Shown here: piece after piece, positions 1-12,070 of the stretch | Layout of the letters: every line of letters starts with the position of its first letter | How positions within the stretch are numbered: position 1 is the first letter of the stretch | Assembly: GCA_021018995.1 (NCBI GenBank) | Contig: CM037593.1 | Span: 9,390,088 to 9,454,087, forward strand | Reading direction: 5' to 3' | Source of the DNA: Chloranthus sessilifolius | Taxonomy: Eukaryota; Streptophyta; Magnoliopsida; Chloranthales; Chloranthaceae | DNA: 64,000 bases | Position numbers and translations under genes: made by a program | The notes under the pieces: model-generated | What the model saw: the letters and a program-made list of their open reading frames with translations, nothing else | Told to the model about the DNA's origin: nothing | Database searches by the model: none

Positions 1-655
1 TTTTAAAAATATTTTAAAAGTTAAATACCCAACTTTTTTAAAGTATCTTTCTTTTCTCTTTCTTCTCTCTATTTTTTCAAGAAAGTGTTAGACTTATTTT
101 TTCAGACATATTTTACTCAAAAAATGTGGTGCCTAATAACAAAGTGTTAGCGCCTCGACACCTCCAAAACTAGGCGCCATCACCCTGATAGAGAGTCTTT
201 GGCACCCACGCCTTGAGGTGCTAGCGCGCCGACCTTATTTTAGAGGCGTCGGTAACCGTTTTAAGAATTTATTTATTTTATCGAAGCGGTGACGCCTCGT
301 TTTAGGGGCGCCAACGCTTCGATAAAATAAAAATTTTATTCTTTTATTTTTATTAAAGTGTCGGTGCCTCGTTTAGCGCTGATGCCCCATTTATTTTTAG
401 GGAAGCGTCGGCACCTCGACGCTGTGGTGCTAGCGCCTCGCTATCGGAGTGTCAGTGTTTCGTTGCTGAGGTGATAGCGCTTCACTACCATGCGTTCATA
501 TTTTTTGAGTAAAATAAACTTGAAAAAGTAAGTCTGACACTTTCTTAAAAAAAGAGAGAAAAGAGAGAGAAAAGAAAGAGATTTTAAAAAGACTTCTAAC
601 AATGTTAAGAATGACGATTGAAAAGAAATATAACTTTTAAAATTTTTTAAAAGTT
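1..655. repeat. Foldback (long inverted-repeat) element, left arm clipped by window edge
   Basis: The pyrimidine-rich stretch at about 1-125 returns as its reverse complement at about 490-655. Both arms share the TCTTTCTTTTCTCT block, an AGAAAGTGTYAGACTTA block and ATTTTACTCAAAAAAT. The 365-bp centre is GC-richer and repeats short GCGCCTCGAYGCT-like words in both directions. No coding potential is visible. Long inverted arms fit a foldback or Mutator-like non-autonomous element. The outer end is outside the window, so no target duplication can be checked. Confidence 0.6.
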
Positions 656-1627
656 TAACCATAATTAATAAAGTGGGTTCCATGCCACTCATTACTTCAC
701 AAAAGAAACGCTATGTGTCGCATATCAATTAGCATAGAGATATTTCTATCCCTGACTTTTCCCCTTTGCCTTTTAATAATAAAAGCAAGATCTTAGTTGG
801 AGAAGTGACGTTATGCAAGATTTTAGTTGATAAGTGACGTTTGTGATTTGACAAACTAGATACAATTAAATAATGAATCTTTCTTATATATTCCATCAAA
901 ATGTTATTCAAATAATTTTATACTATTAAAATACAATTTATTCATACTTACGGATCTTAAATTATCAGTCCATCATTGGAATATGTTTCAAAAAAAAAAT
1001 CACACCTATACCAATCAATCTAAATAGTCCAAAGGGTGATCCATTATTTGAACATAACTCCGCCAAAGAATCACACTTAGCCATCCCACCGGCAAACTTC
1101 AATATTGGTCTTTAACCACAAAGAACTAACGGTGTATTAGAGCATCTCCAATGGAGGCGCCAAATCTACATCACTAGCCACCAACGTCTTCTTTTGACAC
1201 CTTATTTCTCTCCAACGCGGTACCCTCAGTAGTCAATATTAGCTATTGAAAATTTAAGGCTTCAAATTCAAATATACTACATTTTATATAGAAAATGTCT
1301 CCTTTTGTTCATTTCTTTGCTCCAAATGATTATTTTGGCGTGAAGACACATTGTTTGCTCAGGTTTGGGACATTTTAGGGTCAACCTAAACTTGACATGT
1401 CAATCAATTTGCATGATATGAGTCCAACCTAACTTGTTAAAATCGAACCCTTCACTTGAACCCAAACTTGATCGATTAAGAAAACTTCAAATTGGACCTA
1501 ACTTGACTCAACTTGCTACCCAGTTTTTGACTCTGACTTTCACCTTCATCCAACCTCAACGTGACTTAGTTAGCATAATTTAATTGAAACTTTTAGGTTT
1601 GAACCTTTTAATCACTTTCAGTCCTTA
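656..1627. other. Intergenic, no gene seen
   Basis: AT-rich sequence without a supported gene. At 1140 there is an AGAGCATCTCCAATGG word typical of the end of a plant MITE. From about 1380 there are repeated YGACCCAA/TTGGGTYR-type words that look like old element sequence. Confidence 0.5.
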
Positions 1628-1632
1628 CTCTT

Positions 1633-2162
1633 TGTTGGATTTGTCCCACATTGATTGTGGGATGGTCCTTCTTGGATTCTTTATATCTTAGGCAATCTTC
1701 GACTTACAAGCCAGTTTTGTGAGATTTGAGTTAGGCTCGTTGAAATTTTATCAAGGTATCAGAGCCAATTTTTTTTTCACTTCACGCCACCTAATTCAAT
1801 TGTCCATGTGATTTGGCTAGTCCCACCAACACGTGCAGAGGCGTGTTGGATTTGCCCCACATCAATTATAGGCTGGTCCTTCTTGGGCTCTTTATATCTT
1901 GGGCAAGCCTCACCTTACAGGCAGGTTTTGTAAGGTTGTGTTAGGCCCATGGGTTTCTTATCATGGTATCAAAGCCGTTCTTTCTCCCCACGTCACCCAT
2001 TTTTTGTCCACCTGATTTGACTCAATCTCGCCAACATGTGCGAGACGGGTTAGATTTGTTCCATATCGGCTGTGGATTGGCCTTTCTTAGGCTCTTTATA
2101 TCTTAGGCAATCCTCATAATCCGATTTTTTGAGATTGATTTAGGCCCGTTGGAATTTTATCA
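1633..2162 (+). mobile_element. TRIM retrotransposon with three tandem LTR-like repeats
   Basis: Three related blocks of about 115-130 bp lie at 1633-1753, 1844-1973 and 2048-2162. Each starts TGTTGGATTTG or a variant, contains a TTCTTGGRYTCTTTATATCTT core and ends TTATCA. Blocks 1 and 2 are followed by AGGTATCAGAGCC and TGGTATCAAAGCC, matching the methionine-tRNA primer binding site of plant LTR elements. The whole unit is flanked by a perfect 5-bp duplication CTCTT (1628-1632 and 2163-2167). It has no coding capacity and its size is TRIM-like. A normal TRIM has two LTRs, so the third suggests tandem growth by unequal exchange between LTRs. Confidence 0.8.
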
Positions 2163-2730
2163 CTCTTGGACCCGTCTGTGTCTTACATCAAATAAGTACT
2201 AGGTAGGGTTTGGGGGTAACTTGAATCTGCCCTATTTATGTACTAGGCCGACATTGTTTACCTGACCCAATAGGTCCAGGTTTTAAACTCAAACATGTCT
2301 CATAGCAGGTCGGTCGTGAAAAATTCGCTAGGTTGACCCATTTGCACCCGCTATGTACAAGTTAAAGCTCTCAACATATATGATTTTTGGGGGATGATCA
2401 AGGGGCGCAAATGGGTCAGGTCTCATATTAGACCCGAGCCGGACCCAATCGAATAGACCCAATTGAAAATTGGGTTCAAGTTTGGTATATGCTGGAGGAG
2501 ACCCGGACCCAACCTATGTTGTACCTGGGTTGGGTCCGTTCCTTTAGATTTAAGACTCAGGCCCAAATCCGACCCCCTTGGATCTAATTAAGATCCGAAT
2601 GTGTATGCATTTGTATTATGGATTGGTTAGATTATATTATATGTATCTATTAATTTTATTTTCTTTAAAAGAGGTAAAGGTCTAACTTAGCCCATTTTGG
2701 AGATCGAATGAATGAGACAAAGTGATATTA

Positions 2731-4682
2731 GGCTGCGTTTGGGAACATGGATTTAGATTTGGGGATTTGGCTTTGGATCTTCTAAATCCAAATCTACCGT
2801 TTGGTTTCACATTTTTGTGTTGGGATTTGGATTTGGTAAATCCATCCGAATTTAGAAATTCATGTCTGTATGTAAAAAAGTGGATTTATAAATTACACCT
2901 CCTAAGCGTTATTTGAAAATCCAAATCTTACACCATAATATAATTGACTATGTTTTGTGAATAAAAAGTTATTACCCAGTGCTATCATAGGTACGGTTCA
3001 ACCTGATACGCGACCCGCCTGAGCCGAGTATCTTTAAGCTTGACCGATCTGGTTGGGTTGAGCATGAGGCATCCCAACCAAGCATCAAAGGTTGACTTTA
3101 AGATCAAACTTTGATTTTTAATTAAAATTTTACTTTTGATTAAACTGACTCCTACAATTTGATAGCAAAAAATCCATGTTAATCTATAATGTAATATTAG
3201 AATCTCAATTTTATTAGTCAATAATTTGACCTTTAGTCAAATTTTGACTTTTGGTCAAACTTTGACTTTTACATAAAATTTATTTTTAGTCAAACTCGTA
3301 ACCTGCTTATAGATAGAGTCTACTATTACATAAATTTATACCATATCAGTGCGATTTTTCCTTAGTCAAAGTTTGCCTTCTTGTCAAAGTTTAATTTTTT
3401 ATGAAAAGTTGTAAATTTTAATTAGTGGAGTATTATAATTAAAAATATCTCTCATTGTTTAATTTGTAACTTTAAAATATATTGCCTTATTTTTAGCTGT
3501 CAAAGTTTGACTTTTGGTCAAAGTTTGACTTTTACACAAAATTTAGTTTTAGTCAAACTCGAAACTTGCTTATAGATCGAGTCTACAACTACATAAATTT
3601 ATACCGTATTAGCGCAATTTTTCTTTAGTCAAAGTTTGATTTTCTATAAAAAGTTATAAATTTTAATTACTGGAATAATATAATTAAAAATATCTATTAT
3701 TGTTTAATTTTTAACTTTAAAAAAATTGCCTCATTTTATTGGTCAAAGTTTGACTAAAAGGTCAAACTTTGACTTTTATACAAAATTAATTTTTAGTCAA
3801 ACTCGAAACCTACTTATAAATAGAGCCTACTACTATATAAATTTATACTATATCAGTGTAATTTTTCTTTGGTCAAAGTTTGACTTTTTTCAAAGTTCGA
3901 TTTTCTATAAAAAGTTATAAATTATAATTAGTGGAATACTATAATTAAAAATATCTATTATTGTTTAATTTATAACTTTAAAATACACTATCTCATTTTT
4001 ATCGATCAAAGTTTGACTTTTAGTCAAAATTTGACTTTTGTCCAAATTTGAGAAGTGTATCTTGATAGTAGAAAATGCTTATTACTGTATTATTTGTATT
4101 TTGGTAGTGAAATTTTTTATCTGTAATCAAAGTTTGATATTTGGTCAAACTTTGATTTTATAACACAATTTTTATTCCACCTATGTAATTACACTTTCAT
4201 GTTATCAAACAAGAGAAATTAATTTCCAAAAAAAGGAAAACCGACCCTAAGCTGAAAAATCGAAAAAAAATAATTATATATATATATATATATTAAAAAA
4301 ATTTCAAAAATAGATCGGTTTTGTTTCGGTTCAGGGGGTGAAGAGTTCGGTTAACCGAATTCAAAATATTTCAGTTCTGATTCGATTTTAGGTGAACCGA
4401 CACCGAAATCGAAATTTTTAGTTTCAATTTTGGTTCAGCTCATCGAACTTCCACCCCTACATAGAATGAAGGAAACCAATGAAATATAAATTATTTTTAT
4501 AAAAACAAAAGAGTCAAATGAAGTATCTATAAATCCTTGGGTCAAATCCTAATGCAATGCTTAAACATCCAAACAAGAGATTTGCAAATCCAAATATTTC
4601 AAATTTTGAATTTGAAACACCTAGATTTGAAATGCTTGGATTTGAAATTCTCAAATGCAAATGCTTGTTCCCAAACATAGCC
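2731..4682. mobile_element. PIF/Harbinger-like non-autonomous element
   Basis: The left end GGCTGCGTTTGGGAACA and right end TGTTCCCAAACATAGCC are near-perfect inverted repeats, flanked on both sides by TTA (2728-2730 and 4683-4685). This TIR type and a TTA duplication are usual for PIF/Harbinger (Tourist-like) elements. Subterminal parts repeat AAATCCAAATCT-type words. The centre is a tandem array (separate entry). No transposase ORF is present, so it would be mobilised in trans. Confidence 0.75.
3230..4160. repeat. ~250-bp tandem repeat array inside the Harbinger-like element
   Basis: The same order of words recurs from about 3237, 3500 and 3740, with a partial fourth unit from about 3997. 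The order is GTCAAAGTTTGACTTTTGGT, then a TAGTCAAACTCGAAACYTGC block, TATAGATAGAGTCTAC, then CATAAATTTATACCRTAT. Within each unit TTTGACTTTTGGTCAAA is a near-palindrome. Spacing is 240-265 bp. The units have diverged by scattered substitutions. Confidence 0.8.
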
Positions 4683-5002
4683 TTAAGGTAATATGAGTAG
4701 CATTCTTGTGACGTCGGTCCGACCCGAATCCATTTGGGTAGGATCCGATTTACCCCGACCCAATCCATTTGCTCCTAAGCCGATCGATCATTTGGAATCA
4801 ATATCCATACCTTTAATGGCATAAGCAAGATTTTAAAAATAGGCGCAAATCTGTATGCTCAACTACTTGAGATCGGAGATTCCAAAAGAGTGATAAAAAA
4901 TACTGTAGACTATAATTTAAAAAAAAAGAGAAGAAAATAAAATGAAAAACAATTTATTTATGAAAAAAAGGGTTTAGCAGCCTTTGTTATCTCAATGTTC
5001 TT

Positions 5003-5655
<653 letters not shown>

Positions 5656-5889
5656 TTGCTCTTTATCTCACTTAGGCTATTTTAATGAATTTTTGAATAT
5701 GCTGACATCCAAATTCACTTCACAATATTTTTTTTAAACTTTTTCTCAATTTATAAAGAATATATTTTACGATTTGCAAGCATTGATATAGACAGTACAT
5801 CTTAGTCTACAATATTAATATAATAGACGACGGATACCTCAATTTAAGCCGAGATTTATAACCTTAGTTGTAACTTGTAAGATCATTTA

Positions 5890-6200
5890 GGCTTCGTCGT
5901 AAGGCATAGCTCGTTACTATCGCCTGTCAAAGTAGAGTTTATCTGTTTTAGTTTATTTCTATTCTCTTTTTTAATTCTCTGCTAAAAAGAATTTACCCGT
6001 TCTAGCAGCAACCTTCATGCTCTAATAATTCCCGATCAAAGCAAATAAAATCTATTCTGACAATGAGTGAGTAAAGAGGAGGATAGAATTACTGAATAGA
6101 TAAATCTTGCATAAATCTTGTAGTGTGAAGATGGGAACCTTCTAAAACAGGTGAACTCTTATATGGCCGGGGCTAACATAGAGCTATACCATACGCAACA
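5890..6200. mobile_element. Tourist-like MITE (GGCTKCGT family)
   Basis: The left end GGCTTCGTCGTAAGGCATAG and right end GAGCTATACCATACGCAACA are inverted relatives, flanked by TTA on both sides (5887-5889 and 6201-6203). Related copies lie at 14469-14827 and 22034-22419. No ORF. Confidence 0.65.
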
Positions 6201-6203
6201 TTA

Positions 6204-6819
6204 AACACCAAAATTTTGTGCTAAGTGATGGTAAAAACAAGAGTCCTAAATTTTGTGCTTAAGTGATGGTTTTTTTTTTAATTTGAAAGTTGTGCTTAAG
6301 TGATGGTAAGAACAAGAATCCTAAATTTTGTGCTTAAGTAATGGTAAAAACAAGAGTTCTAAATTTTTGTTTGAAGTGTAGGTGAAAACGTATTGCCCTT
6401 ATGACTGCATGACATACATACCTCTGTGACTCTATGACATAGGTAAACTTTTAATGCATAGAACTCCGTGCACTTCATGCAATTACACGTAAGTGTCGAA
6501 TTTGGACTGCTTGTTATGTGTCGAATTTGGACTGCTTCAATGCACAGGATGCGTGTAAAATTACAATTATATCGACCCCAATTTCTCATACTTTAAGAGG
6601 CCCCACACTATGCGTCCAGATGTAGCATGAGGGCTACATCTAAATCATCTAGGCATCGGGTGTCACGGAAATTTAGACTAGATCGATTAGATACCACCCC
6701 AAAAATTTGGGCATGATGTGATACGTGTCGATAACTGAAAATGTAGTCATAGGTGTCGAAATCAACGCATCTGTTTATGTTGGCCGTAGAGGTGACCCAT
6801 AGAATAGAGGTGAAAATAG

Positions 6820-6883
<64 letters not shown>

Positions 6884-8177
6884 CACATGCCTTATGATTG
6901 AATTAATCAATTCAAAACTAAAGTTATTTTGGGTTGAACATGTCCAGTGACATGTAATCTAACATCCCGTGTAACACAGGAGGTTCAAAATAACAACAGT
7001 AATATCCTCCAAAAACTAAGGCTAAAAAACAGCTTAGCATCTTAAACTATCTATGACACCAAATAAAGAAGGCTAAAAAATCTGGAGAGGATTAAGAGGT
7101 AGCCACGTTTTTCTTTTTTCAATCTCATTTCATGAAAACTAAATCTCCATTCATTATTTTTCTAAAAAAAGTATTTATAAATATAAAAGAAAAGTAATAT
7201 TTTTACTTTAGAATTTAGATTCCTAATTAAGCTAGGACTTTAACTCCTAAATCCTAACAACCAAACCTATTTAACTTGGACGCTAACTATAAATAAGGAA
7301 ACAAATTCTAGGTATTAAATGCTGCTCACTTAAATGCTTCGAAGATGTTAAAAAACAAATAAAAATCAATAACAGATCCCAAGTTTCAGCTTCTTGCTAT
7401 TTTTAGCCTGGAGCAATGGACAGGTCCAAATGATTGAACCTGATTTTGTTCAACCAGATCTGTAGCCATTGGATACGAAAGAATCTTGACTACATAAAAT
7501 TGGACTTGACCATTGTCCTTGTAGGGAGCCTCGAGTCCTTAAAATCTCTTATTAACTTTCTCACGATATTTTTATGGGTAGTGTTGAGCTTTTCCTTTCT
7601 AACATCTATTAAAATGTTGGGTGAAAAGTATTTTTCATGTAACATTGTTATAGAATGGATAATTTTTAATAGACAATTTTACCAGCAACTTATGCGGCGT
7701 AATGTACTGGCTGCACACATAGTGGAGACCATTGAGTATTTCGTGGGGGTTAATAGCAGGCCTTTTAAATTATTAAAAGTGAAACTAAATTATAACATGA
7801 TAATTTTGAGGAATAAATAAAAATTTCTTCCGGATAAATAATGGAAGTTTTCAGGTCGAGTATATCATGATAATTTTATATCCGGTAAGTAGAATAAGAG
7901 GGTAATTTACCAATGGTAAATTTACTTTAAACCTTAAGATTCTTCTTTATCAAACTCCGGTTTTACATATTCAAATTGTTACCTTGAGTTATCCTTATCT
8001 CGGTTATTAGCGAAGAATCTGCCACATAACGGCTATTAATTAATTATAATAAATCATGGGATCTGGGTCCCGCGCCTTTGCAAGACGAAGTGATGAGTTC
8101 TCACTCACAGCAACCGGTTTCCGGCCATATTTTCCAGGAAGAGATGCAACGTGACACTCCGGCAAGAAAATGCGGTA

Positions 8178-8229
<52 letters not shown>

Positions 8230-8593
8230 CTCTTCTCAGAGGAATGTTTCAAAAATTTATTGTTTGTTCTATATTGGCTTGAGAGGGCTATTGCGTTAAA
8301 ATTTACTCCGCTATAATTAACGCTACTTTTTTTACTTTCTTTCTCATATTGATATTTATAATTGTTTCGCTAGGCTTCTTGTCGTTCTCATTAGTTTTTT
8401 CTTCAACGTATTCGCTTGCTAAAGGAGTAGAGGGCTTCATAAAAGAGAAAAAGCAGATTGGGTTGGGGCCTCAGCGGAAGGGGTTTATGCAGGCACCTAT
8501 ACGCCGTTTGTGGTTGAGTTTGCGTTTGGTACACGGGTTGTGTAACTAGTGGGTAGTCTAAAGGACCAACAAGGCTTAAATGAGAGTGAACGA
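6204..8593. other. Intergenic, no supported gene
   Basis: The stretch holds a (TA)n run at about 6822-6880, a (CT)n run at about 8180-8227, and a degenerate half of a short palindromic MITE at about 7660-7740 (compare 15911-16030). A 128-codon open frame at 7434-7820 has no recognisable domain and overlaps the MITE half. I do not call it a gene. Confidence 0.55.
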
Positions 8594-8895
8594 ATAATCA
8601 CTTCTGCACATGTCACACTACTTTGGTCTCATCTGAGACCATATAAGTTAATGTGGTGATCATTTAAATTAAATTTTTTACATGTAAAAATTATTATTTT
8701 CATCACCCTTAAAAGCTAACAAGTCCACCAAAATAAGAGCTATCATGCCTTGTCTAAATTCGTCATTTTCCCTTTTTCCTCTTTTTATCTTTTGATCACA
8801 ATCAGGGATATAATGTGGGATACATATCGGCTATACGTATCAACCAAACCATCAGAAATCCAAGCACCCTTTTTTATTTTTGTAATAATAATAAT

Positions 8896-8897
<2 letters not shown>

Positions 8898-8958
<61 letters not shown>
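8898..8958. repeat. (TA)n microsatellite
   Basis: An ATA-rich run leads into pure TA. The paralogous position in copy 2 carries a (TA)n run at 41041-41091, so it predates the duplication. Confidence 0.9.
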
Positions 8959-8961
<3 letters not shown>

Positions 8962-9147
8962 ATTTTTATATATAATAATTTTTTTGGAATCAAGTATATT
9001 TTTGGTATTTTGTCTTGGTCATCCAATCATATCGGTTGATTTGACCCAATATGGTCCGATATTTGACCATTTTGATCCAATATTTGACCTCATAGTAAAT
9101 CGGGGTATATGTCGGTATCGGAGAAAGCCTAACCCGCTATAGATCGG

Positions 9148-9469
9148 TAGGGGTGTATTTGGTTCGGTTTGGTCGGTTTTGGAGCAAAACCACAAACCAA
9201 ATTGGTCCTAATCGGTTTCTAGGTTTTCAAACCAAACCAAACCCTCAAACTCTTAAACCAAACCAATCCGATTCGATTCAATTCGGTTCAGTTGGTTTCG
9301 GTTTTCTTATAAGTTCTACTCGCACATCAAAATTTTCTCAACTTCTCAACTGGTTTTCCAATAAGCTCTACTTTACGGTTTTAGGATTTAGGAATAGGCT
9401 AAAGACAAGGGTAAGGTTTTATATAAAAAATGCATTTTATTTAAACGCCCTTTAAAATTAATCAAAACC

Positions 9470-9535
<66 letters not shown>

Positions 9536-9725
9536 TTACAAACTACATTCGGTTCGGTTCGGTTTCAGCTTGGGGAGACTTGGAATTGAAACCAAACCAA
9601 ACTTTTCGGTTTTCCTTTTTTCCAAACCAAACCCAAACCGGTACCCGTCCAAACCAGGCCAAACCCAGAGGTTCGGTTCGGTTCAGTCGGTTTGGTCGGT
9701 TCAGTCCAAAAACTGCACAACCCTA
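9148..9725. mobile_element. hAT-like MITE, absent from paralogous copy 2
   Basis: Ends are TAGGGGTGTATTTGG and the reverse complement of TGCACAACCCTA. A perfect 8-bp duplication TAGATCGG flanks it (9140-9147 and 9726-9733). Copy 2 has the unoccupied site TAGATCAG at 41266-41273. It contains a (TA)n run at about 9473-9530 and blocks shared with the element at 5003-5655. No ORF belongs to it. Confidence 0.85.
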
Positions 9726-10027
9726 TAGATCGGCCTATATGTAGGGGATATAGCCGATATTCACAACTTTAAGAGAGTTTCTTCTTGATACAATACATTT
9801 TAAGCAAAAATGGTACTATATTTGAAAAAGGTAAATTTACCATAATAACTCTCTTTCCGAAATAATGTCCATTTTATACTTATTTAAAACATTTTATCAG
9901 AGAGAGAAGTTTTATAAGATATTTACCTAAAAAAGGTACAACATTAAATGCTTTAAGATGTAAATTATGGGTAAATATGTAATTTTGTAATTAGAGGTAT
10001 GAATTTTTTTTTTTTAAGAAAAGGAGG

Positions 10028-10354
10028 CAAGGATAAGAATTTTGGATTTTGTTTTGATTTCGGTCTCACCGAAACCAAAATTTTGGACTGAAATTTCGGC
10101 TGAAATTTTGAATTGCAACCGAAATTTTCAAACCAATAAAAAAAAACCCTGAAAATTAGTGTTATCGTTTAACCACGAGGGGTTAGGTGAGCTGGCCAGG
10201 TACTTGCTTCGAAAAGCAGGAGGCCTGAATTCGAAGAGGCCCGGATACCCAAGTTATCAAAAAATAAAAAAAATAGTGTTATCGTTTTGGTTTCAACTGA
10301 AACCAAAATTTTGGACTGCAATTTCGGTCATTTTGGCCGAAATTTTGATCCTTG
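10028..10354. mobile_element. CAAGG-type hAT-like MITE, disrupted by a SINE
   Basis: The left end CAAGGATAAGAATTTTGG is an inverted relative of the right end GAAATTTTGATCCTTG. The flanks AAAGGAGG and ATTGGAGG match at 6 of 8 positions. Copy 2 has the empty site ATTGGAGG at 41637-41644, which shows directly that this block is an insertion. The interior is CCGAAATTTTCGG-type words in both directions. Confidence 0.85.
10171..10273 (+). mobile_element. Short tRNA-derived SINE-like insertion
   Basis: A 103-bp block is bounded by a perfect 14-bp direct duplication TAGTGTTATCGTTT (10157-10170 and 10274-10287). It ends in an A-rich tail (AAAAAATAAAAAAAA). The body has a tRNA-like A-box region (GGTTAGGTGAGCTGG) and a B-box-like GAATTCGAAGAGG. 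A long target duplication with an A-rich tail is typical of LINE-mobilised retroposition. The tRNA ancestry is an inference from two short boxes. Confidence 0.75.
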
Positions 10355-10578
10355 ATTGGAGGTATATTTTTCAAATACATTTTTTAGTAAATATTTTTGG
10401 ATAAAACCCTATATGGTTATTATTTTTAAAATGATATAAAATAGTTATTATTTTGAATATTAGTTCACTATTTGGTCAAATGCCATTTGCACAGGTTAGG
10501 AAGAATTTAGGAGGGATTTAGAAAAAAAAGTTTGAAGAAAGGAGATTTTAGACAATTTCCCAATAATCAAAGATATAT

Positions 10579-10986
10579 GGGAGCCATTACTTGCACACAC
10601 TTTTCAAGTGATTGCACCAAATTGCACCGAACTTAAAGAAAGACTTGAAAGTTTGGCGACATCTAATATGTGAAAACGCCATTTAAACCGTTTGATTTGA
10701 AGGCGTTGATATAAAGATATCAATTGCAAAAGATTAGAACAAAATATAATTTTTATCATTTGATTAAATGGAGTCAAAGACTATTATATAATCCAACAAT
10801 TGACTATAATAGATCATATGACAAGTAGTGTTTTGCTCCAATTTTATATACCGGAGATCTATTGATCATGAACGTCAAATTAGATAGCTCATATTGCATT
10901 TTTACACATCCCATGTCCCAAAAATAAGAAGTCTTTCTTTATATTTGGTGCAATCACTTGAAAAATGTGTGCAAGTAATGGCTCCC
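10579..10986. mobile_element. Mutator-like MITE with perfect 9-bp duplication
   Basis: The ends GGGAGCCATTACTTGCACAC and GTGCAAGTAATGGCTCCC are inverted repeats, flanked by AAGATATAT on both sides (10570-10578 and 10987-10995). Copy 2 carries a single AAGATATAT at 41849-41857 with no insertion. A 9-bp duplication is the Mutator (MULE) hallmark. Related, mostly partial copies occur near 44038-44335, 50465-50695 and 55810-56300. Confidence 0.9.
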
Positions 10987-11223
10987 AAGATATATGCATG
11001 CCAAACTATTTAAAGGGATAATGCCTTTAGAAGCATTTGATGCCGATACAAGTCATGCATATAAGAGTATGGGAGCCATCTAACCAAAGTGTTTTAATAT
11101 TAACCATTCTTTATTTCGACTTTATGGGTTGATATTATGGTTCATATTAAAGTCATATGATTTTATTTATCTATTAATTTTTTTTTTATGATGCTATACG
11201 ACATCTGATGAGATGGTTCTAAT

Positions 11224-11524
11224 CAAGGTATCAAAATCAGTATCGGTCTCAGGTATCGGTTTGCCCGAAGTTGATACGACTCGGCCAATACGTATCGGCC
11301 GGTACCGATAGGTTTCGGCCTTTCAAAAAAAAAAAAAAGAAGGAAAATTGAACATCTCGATTTAACTGAGACGTAACCGCCGATACCTGATACGTGTTGG
11401 CCGATACGGGCCTTTATCAGCGTATACGGTATACTTGATACGAGATACCGATACGTATCGATTTGGCCGAAAACCAATACGAATAGCCGATATGTATCGG
11501 TATCGGCCACTTTTTGATACCTTG
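11224..11524. mobile_element. CAAGG-type hAT-like MITE (GATACCGATACG interior)
   Basis: Ends CAAGGTATCAAAA and TTTTTGATACCTTG are inverted, flanked by a perfect 8-bp GTTCTAAT (11216-11223 and 11525-11532). Its left end is also present in copy 2 at about 42088, where the right part is missing. It therefore inserted before the segment was duplicated. Confidence 0.85.
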
Positions 11525-12070
11525 GTTCTAATGCTCCTATATGCATGTATCTTGGTCTGATTGTCATAGAGAGTTGGGGAGGGTTGTTAGCCGGCCGGGT
11601 TAAGTGGCCCCAACCAAACTTGCCTTACACTAGGGGCCAAGGCTAGCTCAAACCCAGCCCTATTTTGAGCGATAGCCTTAAGTTTTTAGGATTGGGTTAG
11701 ACGGACAGATGGGCCAACCTCACCTTATTGACAATTTCAGAGCATCTCTACCACGAGAGCTAAAAACCCTCCAACAGCTATTAGAGTTCTCCAAACTCCC
11801 GAAAGTGATCTCCAACAGGCACTCTATCCATATAGATATTTGCTGATTAATAGCTAAGTTTAATTATCACTCTAGCAATAAATAAACCTTAAAATACTAC
11901 TTTTTTTAAAAAGATAACTCTCTTTTCCTCTTTTCTCTAATAAGAATAAAAATAGAGTTTTTTTAAAATAATAAAATAAAAGTAAATAATATTTTAAAGA
12001 AAGGAGTAGCTAAATAGAGTATCTACTAGAGTGATTTTTACTATAACATAAGCTAAAGTAGTTTTTAGCC

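Larger units (their letters stand above)
2400..4778. mobile_element. hAT-like non-autonomous element, host of the nested 2731-4682 element
   Basis: The ends are imperfect inverted repeats: AAGGGGCGCAAATGGGTC on the left and the reverse complement of CCAATCCATTTGCTCCTAA on the right. Both interiors carry GACCC-rich words. The 8-bp flanks (GGATGATC and AGCCGATC) match at only 5 of 8 positions, so the superfamily is an inference. Confidence 0.45.

Noticed and set aside
1633-2162. Cassandra-type TRIM with 5S rRNA sequence
   Set aside because: The LTRs contain no 5S-like promoter block. They match only the general TRIM pattern and primer-binding site.
7434-7820. 128-codon ORF on the + strand
   Set aside because: No domain, no conserved motif, unusual hydrophobic composition, and its 3' half overlaps a MITE remnant.
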